The translations under genes and the position numbers were made by a program. Shown piece by piece: positions 42,241 to 50,922 of a stretch of 64,000 nt of DNA (the stretch's first letter is position 1; each line of letters opens with the position of its first letter). The notes beneath the pieces were generated by a model that saw nothing but the letters and a program-made list of their open reading frames with translations, was not told the DNA's origin and made no database searches. The stretch is from Stagnihabitans sp043738565 (GTDB lineage Bacteria > Pseudomonadota > Alphaproteobacteria > Rhodobacterales > Rhodobacteraceae), in contig JAYUGA010000323.1 in assembly GCA_043738565.1 (NCBI GenBank), forward strand, positions 32,809 through 96,808. The letters are read 5' to 3'.

Positions 42241-43386
42241 TCACGCGACCAAGGCGAGTCGATTCTTGCGTAGGACGGGTTGGAATACTGACTCGGCCAA
42301 GAAGCGAACAACAGGAACAGCCACCCCGTCACCCGCAAGTTTATAGGCGTCATTATAGCGGACGGGCAGCTCATAGGTGTTGGGCAAACCCATCAGGGAC
42401 GCTGCCTCACGCGGTGACAGCAGGCGTGATCGAACCCGCTTACCCTCAATGATCATGATGGTCTGACGGCTCGATCCACCCCCCGGAGTCCGCAAGCAGC
42501 CCGCGACCTCGTCGAAACGAACCTCTGCCCGCTGCCGCTTGATGCCGTTCTCGTCTGGCCGTGTGCGGCGGTAGATGGTGCCGACTACCTTTGTGCCCAG
42601 CAGCATCGCCGCTTCCACCTTTTTGCGGTTCAGGTCGGTCATCATGTCGAGCAGATATTTCGTCTCTGCCTTTGTGTGCCACTTCACGCCCTGCGGGTGA
42701 TCCTCGATCAGGTCAGAGAGGGTCGTTTCGCGCATCTGCGGCACAGGCAGGTTCCACCAGACCCAGCGCGCCTTCGCCGTCGCCGAAAGCAGGTTGTGAC
42801 CTTCGATCAGCGCGGGCGGATGCCAGATAGACGAGGGCGCGTCTTGGGTGCAGCTGTCAGGGATGCGAAGATCGCCACGAATACCGATGATGAAGAAGCG
42901 CGGGCGCGATTGCGGCAGGAAGTGAACGGCATCGACGACGACCGCACCGAAACGATACCCAAGGCCAGAGAATGACGCAGCCAACGTGGCAAAGTCGCGC
43001 CCGCCGTTGCTTGTGATCGCACCATAGACGTTCTCAACTGCCACCATCTTCGGCCCACGCCCTTCGGCGTGGAGGTCACGGACAAGCTGCCAGAAGGGCT
43101 TGAACATGCCAGAGCGTTTGCCTGCCAAGCCCGCGCCTTTGCCAGCCAGCGAAAGGTCTTGGCAAGGGAATGAGGCCCAAACGAGATCGGCTGTGCCGGG
43201 AATTTCGTCAGGTGTCACCGTGGCGACGTCCTTAAGCAGCAACTCCTTGCCGCCATGATGATTGGCACGGTAGCTGGCTGCTTTCTTGGCATCAATGTCA
43301 TTGGCGAACAGGCATTGCCATTGCGACCCAAGACCGAACCCGGCCATTCCGCCGCCCGCGAAGAAATCGTAGTAAGTGTGCGGCAT
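42241..43386 (-). CDS. DNA (cytosine-5)-methyltransferase
   Basis: A 381-residue C5 methyltransferase with motif I FFAGGGMAGFGLG (residues 8-20), motif IV FPCQDLS (catalytic Cys75), motif VI VENVYG (118-122), motif VIII SRPRFFIIG and motif X-like GDGVAVPVVRF near the C-terminus. It methylates cytosine in a sequence defined by the target-recognition domain between motifs VIII and IX. The GIY-YIG nuclease follows it in the same transcript. A divergent DUF3489 gene is on the other side. Confidence 0.92.
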   Translation of the reverse strand: MPHTYYDFFAGGGMAGFGLGSQWQCLFANDIDAKKAASYRANHHGGKELLLKDVATVTPDEIPGTADLVWASFPCQDLSLAGKGAGLAGKRSGMFKPFWQLVRDLHAEGRGPKMVAVENVYGAITSNGGRDFATLAASFSGLGYRFGAVVVDAVHFLPQSRPRFFIIGIRGDLRIPDSCTQDAPSSIWHPPALIEGHNLLSATAKARWVWWNLPVPQMRETTLSDLIEDHPQGVKWHTKAETKYLLDMMTDLNRKKVEAAMLLGTKVVGTIYRRTRPDENGIKRQRAEVRFDEVAGCLRTPGGGSSRQTIMIIEGKRVRSRLLSPREAASLMGLPNTYELPVRYNDAYKLAGDGVAVPVVRFLAESVFQPVLRKNRLALVA

Positions 43387-43556
43387 GGTCCCTCCCTCGC
43401 TAAATGTTGACTACCTCAAGCCACTATCGGTTGTCCAAGGCTAACAATCGGTGGACGCGGAAGGTGACGCAAAAACTTCGGTTGAGCAAGAACAAAAGAA
43501 GAACTTATCGTTGTGTCACCGGGCGCGCTGTGCGCCCCATCAACGGAGTGACAGAC

Positions 43557-44429
43557 ATGACCGACCTGAACATGACCAAAGCCCAACTCAACGCCCTGCT
43601 CGTCACCCCGCTGACAGCCTCGGCCTTGAAAAAGACCTCCCACGCCGACCTCGTCGCAATGTTCGACGCGATGCACCCGACAGACGCCCTCGACGCTGAT
43701 ATCCGCGACGCTCGCGCCGACGATCCGACACCCGATCCCGTCCTCGACAACTCGTCGGCCCTGACGCCGACTGATGCCGACGTGCTGAACGTCCTGAAAG
43801 GTCTGACGCCCGCCGAACACCACCTGCTTGTCGCGTTCGCCCATTGCGAGAACACTGTGGTCAACGCCGCACCGAAAAACGCGACGGGTCCGGCTGACCT
43901 GACGACGTGGGTGTGGCTCGAAGATCGGAAAGTCGGTGGCATGACCACCGCGCAGAAAAAGGGCGTGTTGTCGTCACTGGTGAAAAAAGGCCTCGTCCAC
44001 GTCTCGCCGGATTCTGACGGTGACATGCTCGGCTGGTCCTTGCTCGGGTTCGAGGTCGTCAAATCCCTGCTGGATGAAGAACTGCCCGCGCTGTCCGCGC
44101 CGAAACCTGCATCGCGCGGCAACGAAGACCGCATCCTTGTGCAGCCCGCGACCGATCCCGACAAGATCAGCCCTATCCGTGCTGGCACCAAACGGCACCT
44201 GATGGCCGTCGCGCTTGCCCGTGGCACAACGCTTGAACATCTGGCCGAGGTGACGGGTTGGTCGCGGTCGGTCGTGTCGGCGGCGCTCTATACGGATTTC
44301 CGAGCCGCTGGCCTTGGTATCGAACGCAAGGCGGGCAAGCTGCACCTGATCCTGCCTGCTGGCGTCAAACGCCTGCCCGTGCGCGAGGCTGCAACGTCGA
44401 ACAAGGACACAATCGCCGCGTGTAAATGA
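43557..44429 (+). CDS. DUF3489-like regulator-type protein
   Basis: A 290-residue protein beginning MTDLNMTKAQLNALLVTPLT. The C-terminal quarter (ALARGTTLEHLAEVTGWSRS, VVSAALYTDFRAAGLGIERK) is the HTH-like DUF3489 pattern; the middle has a second winged-helix-like segment (AQKKGVLSSLVKKGLVHVSP). It is divergent from the methyltransferase gene across 170 bp. It could be a DNA-binding regulator of the element or of the R-M genes; that role is inferred. The more upstream open frame lacks a good ribosome-binding site. Confidence 0.65.
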   Translation: MTDLNMTKAQLNALLVTPLTASALKKTSHADLVAMFDAMHPTDALDADIRDARADDPTPDPVLDNSSALTPTDADVLNVLKGLTPAEHHLLVAFAHCENTVVNAAPKNATGPADLTTWVWLEDRKVGGMTTAQKKGVLSSLVKKGLVHVSPDSDGDMLGWSLLGFEVVKSLLDEELPALSAPKPASRGNEDRILVQPATDPDKISPIRAGTKRHLMAVALARGTTLEHLAEVTGWSRSVVSAALYTDFRAAGLGIERKAGKLHLILPAGVKRLPVREAATSNKDTIAACK

Positions 44430-44467
44430 CCGCTTGCGGCGAGAACCAAGTCGCACCCGATGAACGA

Positions 44468-44502
44468 GACGGCCCGCTCAACGAGGCGGGTCGTTTCATT
44501 TT
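44468..44502 (+). terminator. Rho-independent terminator after the DUF3489 gene
   Basis: CCCGC (44473-44477) and GCGGG (44486-44490), extended by flanking GAC/GTC-type pairs, with TCGTTTCATTTT after. It follows the stop at 44429 by about 40 bases. Confidence 0.6.
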
Positions 44503-44512
44503 GGGGGCTACC

Positions 44513-44731
44513 TTGATTACCGAAAACCTGATCGACCGTTTAAACGCAAAGGCGGCTGCGCTGATGAAGCGCGCGCCCGCGCTGCAACCACGGGACTTTC
44601 CGCTAGTTCTGCGCGAGGAATGGAGAACCGACCGCCCGAACCCAAAGCTGGGCCGTCTGCGCGCTTTGGCTATGATCGCAACGCGGCGGAAAACCGAACG
44701 CCCTGCACCTTACAGCATAGCTGCTGAATAG
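44513..44731 (+). CDS. Hypothetical small protein of the element
   Basis: A 72-residue protein from a TTG start with GGGGG a few bases upstream: the sequence begins ITENLIDRLNAKAAALMKRA after the initiator and contains ALQPRDFPLVLREEWRTDRP. The same frame is open back to an ATG at 44426 that overlaps the previous stop (ATGA), but that reading would run through the intrinsic terminator, so I prefer the TTG. Not recognised. Basic and helical. Confidence 0.5.
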   Translation: MITENLIDRLNAKAAALMKRAPALQPRDFPLVLREEWRTDRPNPKLGRLRALAMIATRRKTERPAPYSIAAE

Positions 44732-44844
44732 GCGTAGCAGCGCCCGTCTAATGCGGTGTGACGGTTCGTGGGCATCGTTGCGCCCGAAAACACGACGCAC
44801 CGCCTGCTGCGCGATTTTTCGGGGCGCTCCGGCGCGGTTGAAGG

Positions 44845-45561
44845 CTACCAGTAGCCGCGCAGCCGCGTTTCGCCAATGAACGCGCCGACAGAGCGGTGAT
44901 CGGACAGGGCAAATGCCATCGCGCCAGCCATCGCAATATCCGCGTGTCCTGCCTTGGTGCCGCCTTCAATCCGCACCCGCCCTGCATCCGTCATGGTCAT
45001 CTCGAAGGACTCGAGTTCATGGCGCAGATCATCGCGGCCGGGGAAGTCACCGATCCGCAGATCGCCCGTATGCAGGGCCGAGTTCATGTTGCCGAGCAGC
45101 ATGTTCTTTCCGACGTTCCAAAACGTCGTCGCCCGTTCCTTGGTTTCGTTCTCGTTGTCGCCGCCGACAATCTGCATCCGGGTATGCTGGACACCCTTTG
45201 CGTTCAGCAGGTCGCAAAAGGATCGACCCGGACCGCCCGCATCCACCACGAGATAGGCGCGGCCGACAAGCGCGGGATCAGCCATCAGGTTTTTCACGAC
45301 CTGCGCGAGGCGGGTGTAGTCCATCTGGGGGATGCGTTCCGCCCGCACGATGGTCCGCGTCCGTGGCTTCAGGTACTGCTCGTACTCACCCCATGCTGGT
45401 TCGCGGACGTCCTCGATGATCGCGAAGGCGTTCTGGTCGACCGACTGCGCTATGTCTAATCCAACTAGAAATCGTCTGTAGCCGCGCACCTTTTTCACGA
45501 CGGGGTCGGGACATGGCAAGAACAGGTCTTCACCTTTGGTGATGATTTCAGAGGCCTGCAT
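44845..45561 (-). CDS. Terminase large subunit, nuclease part (separate ORF)
   Basis: A 238-residue protein that begins MQASEIITKGEDLFLPCPDP and holds the RNase-H/RuvC-like nuclease fold of TerL: FLVGLDIAQSVDQNAFAIIE (Asp36, Asp42), RAYLVVDAGGPG and GHADIAMAGAMAFAL with further acidic residues. A GGGGA ribosome-binding site lies 6-7 bases before the ATG at 45561, inside the end of the ATPase ORF (14-bp overlap). It cuts concatemeric DNA during packaging, working with the ATPase part. In most phages both are one polypeptide. Confidence 0.78.
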   Translation of the reverse strand: MQASEIITKGEDLFLPCPDPVVKKVRGYRRFLVGLDIAQSVDQNAFAIIEDVREPAWGEYEQYLKPRTRTIVRAERIPQMDYTRLAQVVKNLMADPALVGRAYLVVDAGGPGRSFCDLLNAKGVQHTRMQIVGGDNENETKERATTFWNVGKNMLLGNMNSALHTGDLRIGDFPGRDDLRHELESFEMTMTDAGRVRIEGGTKAGHADIAMAGAMAFALSDHRSVGAFIGETRLRGYW

Positions 45562-46333
45562 AGATATTCCCCAGTTCAAGTTGCGGGCGGGCGACGAAGG
45601 AGTTTGCGATGGTGGCGGAGTCGAAGAACGGCGTTCCGCCTGCGCCCATCCAAGCAAGGTCATGTTCAACGGCAAACTTGATGGGCGGCATATACTTGCG
45701 GTCGAAGGCCACCTTTTCGGCCATGCGCGGCAGTTCGGTCGAGCGGGCGGTGATCTTTTCCACGTCGTCGTTCTCGGTCCAGAAGCGGTGCGCAACACCG
45801 CCCTTCCGACCGGGCGTCGTGATGATCAAGATACGTCCGCCATCTTCGCGGATCGGCAGCGTGGAGTCGTAGACGGCATCGGCCAAAAACGCGCCTTCCT
45901 CGTAGATCAGGATGCCGCCATTTTTGACGCCATGACCGCGCGCAGATTCACCGTCCTGCCCTGCCGGAACACAGACGATCTGCGAGCCGTTTTCGAGTTC
46001 GAGGGCGGTCTGTGTCGCACGGACAGCCTTGATCGGCAGCGCCATCTTTGACCAAGCCAGCAAGCATTTCTTGAACAGCAGTTGCGACTGCGACAGCGTG
46101 GTCGAAAGGATCAACACGGTGCGGTCAGGTTCGGCAACGGTCTGCGCGGCGAGTACCCCCGTCGTCTGTGATTTGCCGATGCGGCGGGATGCCAAGCACA
46201 TCACGAAGGGCGACCGCGTCGTCAGCAGCTTCTTTTGCCAAGGATCAGCGGGCGCGCCTACCACACGCTCAAGCAGGTGTGTCGGGTCAACGCGTTCCTC
46301 TAAGGTGCGCAGGAAGAAATCGAGTTCATTCAA
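45548..46333 (-). CDS. Terminase large subunit, ATPase part (separate ORF)
   Basis: About 261 residues. The packaging ATPase motifs are Walker A ASRRIGKS (residues 48-55) and Walker B ILIYEEGA (141-148), followed by the coupling-type motif ILIITTPGRKGG. It ends normally at a TGA after GNIYAGL, and the nuclease half follows in an overlapping frame. I prefer a TTG start at 46333 (overlapping the previous stop by eight bases); an ATG at 46375 is also open. It translocates DNA into proheads using ATP. Confidence 0.8.
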   Translation of the reverse strand: MNELDFFLRTLEERVDPTHLLERVVGAPADPWQKKLLTTRSPFVMCLASRRIGKSQTTGVLAAQTVAEPDRTVLILSTTLSQSQLLFKKCLLAWSKMALPIKAVRATQTALELENGSQIVCVPAGQDGESARGHGVKNGGILIYEEGAFLADAVYDSTLPIREDGGRILIITTPGRKGGVAHRFWTENDDVEKITARSTELPRMAEKVAFDRKYMPPIKFAVEHDLAWMGAGGTPFFDSATIANSFVARPQLELGNIYAGL

Positions 46334-46904
46334 GGCGCAGGCGCTCCTGCCGCGCCAGACGCTGGAAGTCATCAAACGCGTCAGGATGGTTTGCGAACAC
46401 AGCGCGGAGACAGTTTTGCAAGCGCGACCACTCCGGGTTTTCGTTGATCGACAGAACGATGGTCGTCCGCTCTTTCAGGGCGGTGTAGGATTTCAGCAGG
46501 CGCTCATAGGTTGCCGCCTGATCCCGCAGCCCCATCAACGCGCCGCCAAGGTCTTCGTTGTCCTTCAAGGTCGCGATGATCGCCTTTTGCTCGGCAATGA
46601 TCGACCGCAGGCCCGTCTGAATCTCGTCCTGGCCTTCATTGATCGCCGTGTCGATGGCCGCTGCTTCCGCTTTCTGATCTTCGACAAGGACGAGGCGTTT
46701 GACTTCTTCCGTGATGAATTTCTTGCGAAATCGCACCAAGGTTTCGATGTCCACGGCGCAGCGTTTGGCAATTTCAAGGAAGGGGCGGCGCATCAGGACG
46801 CAATCGACAACCACCTCGGCCACGTCTGACCGCATCCGAATGGTCGAGCGGCGACCGCCGCCCGCCTCTTTTGGCAAGGCCCGTTTGATGCGCTCCATGT
46901 CCAT
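46326..46904 (-). CDS. Probable terminase small subunit
   Basis: A 192-residue protein with an N-terminal HTH-like region (VVDCVLMRRPFLEIAKRCAV, DIETLVRFRKKF) and a long helical/coiled-coil stretch (RLVLVEDQKAEAAAIDTAIN). Its position directly before the terminase ATPase, with overlapping ends, and the HTH plus helix layout fit a small terminase that recognises the packaging site. Sequence identity to a specific TerS family cannot be seen by eye. An ATG two codons inside is an alternative start. Confidence 0.58.
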   Translation of the reverse strand: MDMERIKRALPKEAGGGRRSTIRMRSDVAEVVVDCVLMRRPFLEIAKRCAVDIETLVRFRKKFITEEVKRLVLVEDQKAEAAAIDTAINEGQDEIQTGLRSIIAEQKAIIATLKDNEDLGGALMGLRDQAATYERLLKSYTALKERTTIVLSINENPEWSRLQNCLRAVFANHPDAFDDFQRLARQERLRLE

Positions 46905-46910
46905 TCGGGT

Positions 46911-47297
46911 CTATCCTTTGATCGCGGTGGGATCGAAAGTCAGCGTCGTGTTATCGTCGGCCATGTAGAAAGCGACCCGCTCACGCAGGCGCTGCCACTC
47001 ACCAACGGAGCAACCCGACAGATGATCTTGGACCTTATCCGCCAGCAATTCCCCCACATCAGCCGCGACGAGATCGTGGCGAACCTGCGCAAGATCGACG
47101 CCGCGCAAGTGCGCCTGCATCGCCTTGGCAACAAGGTGGATCAGCGCGCCGCTGCCTGACAGATCGACGCGCTCGATGCTCGAAGGGGTCGCGACGGTGA
47201 TGCCGTCGCGCAGGGCATAAAGTTCATCTTCCACCCCGATGCCAACAACCATGCGGAAGGCGAAGTCGAGGCAGGCGCGGGTTTCAGGCGTTGCCAT
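46911..47297 (-). CDS. Hypothetical packaging-region protein
   Basis: A 128-residue protein (MATPETRACLDFAFRMVVGI, ALIHLVAKAMQAHLRGVDLA, ADVGELLADKVQDHLSGCSV). It starts inside the end of the preceding gene (14-bp overlap) and ends six bases before the small-terminase-like gene, so it belongs to the same transcription unit. No family recognised. The helical content suggests a connector or accessory role, but this is only position-based. Confidence 0.55.
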   Translation of the reverse strand: MATPETRACLDFAFRMVVGIGVEDELYALRDGITVATPSSIERVDLSGSGALIHLVAKAMQAHLRGVDLAQVRHDLVAADVGELLADKVQDHLSGCSVGEWQRLRERVAFYMADDNTTLTFDPTAIKG

Positions 47298-47853
47298 CGG
47301 TTGCACCCTCCACGTCGGCCAGCGTCCGCACGGGCTGGAAGGTCAGGTGTTCGCGCTCTGCCTGCGCGCGGAGGCGCTTATAGGTCGCCGTATCCCGCAT
47401 CGCCGCCGACGTGACATAGAGGTGGGTTTCGGTCTGGTGATGGGTGCGCGTGTCGGCCTGCGCGGGGGCCGTGTTGCGGCCATCGGCAATCTGCAAGGTC
47501 GTGCCACGCTTTTCGGCAATTGCCTGCGCCGCGAGATATTTCTGACGGTCACGGGCGTCGGCACGGCTGATGATCACAGGCCCGGTTTCCTCAGGCTGCT
47601 TGCGCAGGCCATCAGGCAAAGCGGACTTGGTTGCGTTGTCCTTGTCGCGGGCATCGACAGCGGCAAGGAGCGCCGCAAGATCGTCGCTCTGGTTTTTGGT
47701 CGTCGCCAGCTTTTCGAGAAGGTCGTCGTTCTTTTTCACAACGCCCGCGATCTGCTTTTCGACGGCTTCCGTCAATTGCGGCAGCAGGGATTGCGTCAGT
47801 TTGGGCAGCAGGGCGTCAATCAGACGCTGGGCCGCATCTTCGTTATTCGGCAT
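47284..47853 (-). CDS. Hypothetical coiled-coil protein, scaffold-like
   Basis: A 189-residue protein whose first 80 residues are helical with a repeated LLPKLTQSLLPQLTEAVEKQ pattern, followed by a charged linker and a mixed C-terminal region. The length, coiled coil and place in a head/packaging block are compatible with a scaffolding protein, but no conserved motif is visible. It overlaps the next gene by 14 bases. Confidence 0.5.
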   Translation of the reverse strand: MPNNEDAAQRLIDALLPKLTQSLLPQLTEAVEKQIAGVVKKNDDLLEKLATTKNQSDDLAALLAAVDARDKDNATKSALPDGLRKQPEETGPVIISRADARDRQKYLAAQAIAEKRGTTLQIADGRNTAPAQADTRTHHQTETHLYVTSAAMRDTATYKRLRAQAEREHLTFQPVRTLADVEGATDGNA

Positions 47854-47996
47854 GATAGGCTCCTAGATGTTGAACGGGGCAGACCGTTTCCAGCCTGCCC
47901 CTTGTGCGTTCAACACCTGAGCCGAGGCCTTACCACGTCTGCAAGGTCATCATAAGGGATTGGAAACAGACGCTAAACCAAGATCGAAGGTGCAAT

Positions 47997-48641
47997 TCAG
48001 GCAGCTTGTTGCGCTTCGATCTCGGAAAGCATCCGTTCTGACCGCGCGCGGATTTCTTCGATTGGTTCCGGCTCGACGAGGGGCACGGGGTTGCGCTCGA
48101 TGTAGGCGGTGAAGGTCGCAGGCCCCGTCTTCGACAGCCTATGCTGCGTGACGAGCCGGGTGCACACCGCGTGGATCATCGCCGTGTCCGTCGTCCCGAG
48201 GCGTTCTGCTATCTCGGTCGTCGTCATGGTCGGCCCTGTGAGCAGATCAAGGACAAGTTGGGGCCAGCGGGGCGAACAGCGCGGTATCGGTTCGTGGCGC
48301 GGCGGCAGTTTATGCCCGTTCCAGAGCGCGCGGGCTGCGTCGAGGTTGCGCGTGAAGATCGCATCCTTCACGGTGCCCGAGCCGCGCCCATGAGGACGTT
48401 TAAACGGCGCGCCTTCGAGGATCGCGACGATATGTTTGCGCACCTTTTCCGGGCAAAGGTCAGCGGCGAAACACACCCTCTCCCGATCCGCAAGATTGTG
48501 CCCGCGCGTTGACGTTAGGAAGTTCAGCGCATCGCGGCGGATATTGTCAGTTTCATGCGGGTTGATCGTGGACGGGAACAGCAGGTCCTCGACGGCTTGG
48601 GCAAGGATCGCGGCAAAGAGGCGGGTTTCGGGAGGTTGCAT
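47997..48641 (-). CDS. Hypothetical protein with C-terminal winged helix
   Basis: A 214-residue protein directly after the portal-like gene (its ATG follows the portal stop with no gap). The N-terminal part (RDALNFLTSTRGHNLADRER) resembles short phage proteins, and the C-terminal half holds a winged-helix stretch: TTTEIAERLGTTDTAMIHAV then RLVTQHRLSKTG. It may be a DNA-binding regulator of the packaging module. Not recognised further. A 143-bp noncoding gap follows it. Confidence 0.55.
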   Translation of the reverse strand: MQPPETRLFAAILAQAVEDLLFPSTINPHETDNIRRDALNFLTSTRGHNLADRERVCFAADLCPEKVRKHIVAILEGAPFKRPHGRGSGTVKDAIFTRNLDAARALWNGHKLPPRHEPIPRCSPRWPQLVLDLLTGPTMTTTEIAERLGTTDTAMIHAVCTRLVTQHRLSKTGPATFTAYIERNPVPLVEPEPIEEIRARSERMLSEIEAQQAA

Positions 48642-50003
48642 TTACGCCGCCGCGCCGCCGTTCAGGATCAGCAGGGGTGCCGATAGGTCACCGTTGTCTG
48701 CCTCGATCATGTCCTTTTCGTCGGCATAAGACCGATCCGCGCGGGCAATCTCGCCCTGTTGCAGGTTCTCGTAAAGCGTCTGGCGGCTGATCGCACCGGA
48801 CTGCCACAGCTTCATCTGCGCCACCATGCCTGCGGGGTCCATCGTCACTTCGATGAAGTCACGCGAGAACGTCACCGACACGTCGTCGGGCCGTTCGCCC
48901 GTCCAGTCAGCAGCAAGGCGCAGCAGGCGCGTCAACGCCGCCTCCACCATCACGACAACCGACTGTAGCAGGGACAGTTCAGACCGCGAGCGCTGCGTTG
49001 CTGTGGCGGTCGTCTCATTGCGGTTCATCGACGTGGACAACATGCGCGCGCCGAGCGATGCCATCTGGTCCAATTTCTCGCCCATCAGTTCTTTGAAGGC
49101 GGTCATCGACGGGCCTTGGAATTCGAGCATTCCGACCTGCGTTCCTTCGGGCAGGTTCCAGACCGTGCCGGAGCCGATGGAGGTCGGCACCTTGTCCGCA
49201 GGCACGTTACCCGCGATCCACGGCGTCGGGGTGGCCGTCAAGAACATGGCATGTTCGCGGTCGGCGCTGTTGCGGTAGTGGCCGAGGTTGAGGTTGCACA
49301 GGTCGAGCAGGGGCGGCTTTTCATCGTTCGGGTTCAGGTTTTTATCACTGACGAAGATGAAGGGGATGAAGGTCAGCGGTTTGCCCTTCACGGTCGGAAC
49401 GATTTCTTCTTCGATGTCCGTGCGGGCCTTGTTCGCCCCCTGCTCGATGTAACGGCGGATGCGGTAGATGCCATCTTCAAGGACGAGATCGAGGAAGATC
49501 TGATCGCCATCAAGGCTTTCATCCGAGGCCAGGATCACCTGCGTCAGTTCGAGCTGGCCGTCGATGTAGGCCACCTTGAAATCTTCGATGGTTTCTGCGG
49601 TCCACGTCACGAAGTGCGGCGGGGTCAGGGCGTTGGCAGACTGGCGCGGAAAGTCGAGCATCAACCCAAACCGCCCCATCGCCATCACCTCACGCACCAT
49701 CTGTTCGATCATGACGGACAGCGGGGCGCGGTCATTGGTTGCGCTGTGGCGCAGGCTTTCGAGGCGCGCGGGCAGTTTGATCACGGGGTCTTTGCGCAGG
49801 GCGAGGCCGACAAGGGCGCGCAAGGTCGATTCCGCTGCGCCGTAAAACTGGGCGCGTTCCTTGTAGGCCTCATAGTTGGCAGGGGTCATCGCATCGGGGC
49901 GCTTGAGATAGAGTTGCCCCTGATCCTTGACCTGATCTTCGCCTTCGAGGCAGTCGCGGATTTTCTGATACTGGGCGAGGCGTTGGTCGCGGCGTTTAAG
50001 CAT
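48642..50003 (-). CDS. DUF4055 phage portal-like protein
   Basis: A 453-residue protein starting MLKRRDQRLAQYQKIRDCLE. It has the pattern of DUF4055 portal proteins: YGAAESTLRALVGLALRKDP near residue 60, a central domain with HFVTWTAETIEDFKVAYIDG, and the crown-side helix region TTATATQRSRSELSLLQSVV then EVTMDPAGMVAQMKLWQSGA. Portals form the dodecameric vertex through which terminase packs DNA. The start at 50003 overlaps the previous gene by eight bases. Confidence 0.75.
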   Translation of the reverse strand: MLKRRDQRLAQYQKIRDCLEGEDQVKDQGQLYLKRPDAMTPANYEAYKERAQFYGAAESTLRALVGLALRKDPVIKLPARLESLRHSATNDRAPLSVMIEQMVREVMAMGRFGLMLDFPRQSANALTPPHFVTWTAETIEDFKVAYIDGQLELTQVILASDESLDGDQIFLDLVLEDGIYRIRRYIEQGANKARTDIEEEIVPTVKGKPLTFIPFIFVSDKNLNPNDEKPPLLDLCNLNLGHYRNSADREHAMFLTATPTPWIAGNVPADKVPTSIGSGTVWNLPEGTQVGMLEFQGPSMTAFKELMGEKLDQMASLGARMLSTSMNRNETTATATQRSRSELSLLQSVVVMVEAALTRLLRLAADWTGERPDDVSVTFSRDFIEVTMDPAGMVAQMKLWQSGAISRQTLYENLQQGEIARADRSYADEKDMIEADNGDLSAPLLILNGGAAA

Positions 50004-50265
50004 TCGGCGCACCTTGGATCGAGAACAGGTGCGACCACGGAATGTCGAACCCGCCTGCCGGGGTGCGGACTGTAACACTGGCCGGGGTGCGGACGATCAG
50101 CACGGAGCCGGATTCGACTTCGCGCTTGTCAGGATCGGCCAGCAGCGAGGCGAGGAGCGCAGTCAGGTCGCCAGCCATCATGGGCACGGGAAAATCGGAC
50201 GCGGTGTGGTGGTCTTTGGCGGTGAGTGTGCAACCGCCTTCGGTTGATTTGATCGAATAGCGCAT
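49996..50265 (-). CDS. Hypothetical small protein upstream of portal
   Basis: An 89-residue protein (MRYSIKSTEGGCTLTAKDHH, PVPMMAGDLTALLASLLADP, VLIVRTPASVTVRTPAGGFD) that overlaps the portal-like gene by eight bases. It is beta-rich. The start at 50265 has AAAAAGG upstream. Unknown; perhaps a head-completion or decoration-type protein, judging only by position. Confidence 0.5.
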   Translation of the reverse strand: MRYSIKSTEGGCTLTAKDHHTASDFPVPMMAGDLTALLASLLADPDKREVESGSVLIVRTPASVTVRTPAGGFDIPWSHLFSIQGAPNA

Positions 50266-50433
50266 TGGTGGTCCTTTTTGTTGCGCCGCCCGGGTGAAAG
50301 GACATCCCGGCAAGAGGAGGTTGAGGCCCAGACGGCGCTTTGCATAACAACCCTCAACAGGTCGAATTTTAGGGGGTTGCGAGGTGTTCTCAAACCGGAA
50401 AACGCGAGTGAGTTCAGCAGTTTAAGGTGGAGG

Positions 50434-50922
50434 TCAGTCTGTTTCAAGCAGGTCTCGAAAGGCGACTTTCTTGCCGTGGTAGGGCAGATCGTTCAGATAG
50501 CCGATCTTGACCCCGCGCAGGTGCAGGGAGTGGCGCATCGCGCAGGCATGGACGAGTTCACGCAGGTCTGCGGTCAACTGCACCCGATCACGGAACAGAA
50601 CGCGGACCTTTTTGTAGGGCGGGACGCCGACGCCATATTGCGCGGCCTCATTGTACTGAAAGTGGACAACCTGCAAATCTTCCGGTGCCCAGAAGACGCG
50701 GTGGACCGAGTTGACGAGGGTTTGGGCAAAAGCCATGCCGCGCTTGACTCCTCGATCAGGCACGATCAGCCGCAGGTGATCGAATGGCTGTGTGCCGCGA
50801 GGGAAGTACGAAACAAAGTCGGTGAACGGTGTTGCCGTTGACCCCCGCCTCTCGCCGATGAACACCCGCAGTCGACCGCGACTTTCGTCGTCAACAGGTT
50901 CGACACCTTCATATTCTCGCAT
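50434..50922 (-). CDS. Hypothetical protein, first gene of the packaging block
   Basis: A 162-residue protein beginning MREYEGVEPVDDESRGRLRV. It has mixed alpha/beta composition (FDHLRLIVPDRGVKRGMAFA, PPYKKVRVLFRDRVQLTADL) and ends FRDLLETD. I see no known family. It lies 168 bp before the next gene and 690 bp after the primase gene across the iteron-like region, so its promoter may be in that region. Confidence 0.52.
   Translation of the reverse strand: MREYEGVEPVDDESRGRLRVFIGERRGSTATPFTDFVSYFPRGTQPFDHLRLIVPDRGVKRGMAFAQTLVNSVHRVFWAPEDLQVVHFQYNEAAQYGVGVPPYKKVRVLFRDRVQLTADLRELVHACAMRHSLHLRGVKIGYLNDLPYHGKKVAFRDLLETD

Noticed and set aside
45540..45570. A simple frameshift breaking the terminase gene
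   Set aside because: A separate ribosome-binding site and start codon sit at the right distance, so a coupled two-ORF organisation is at least as likely. I kept both as genes and listed the question as a finding.
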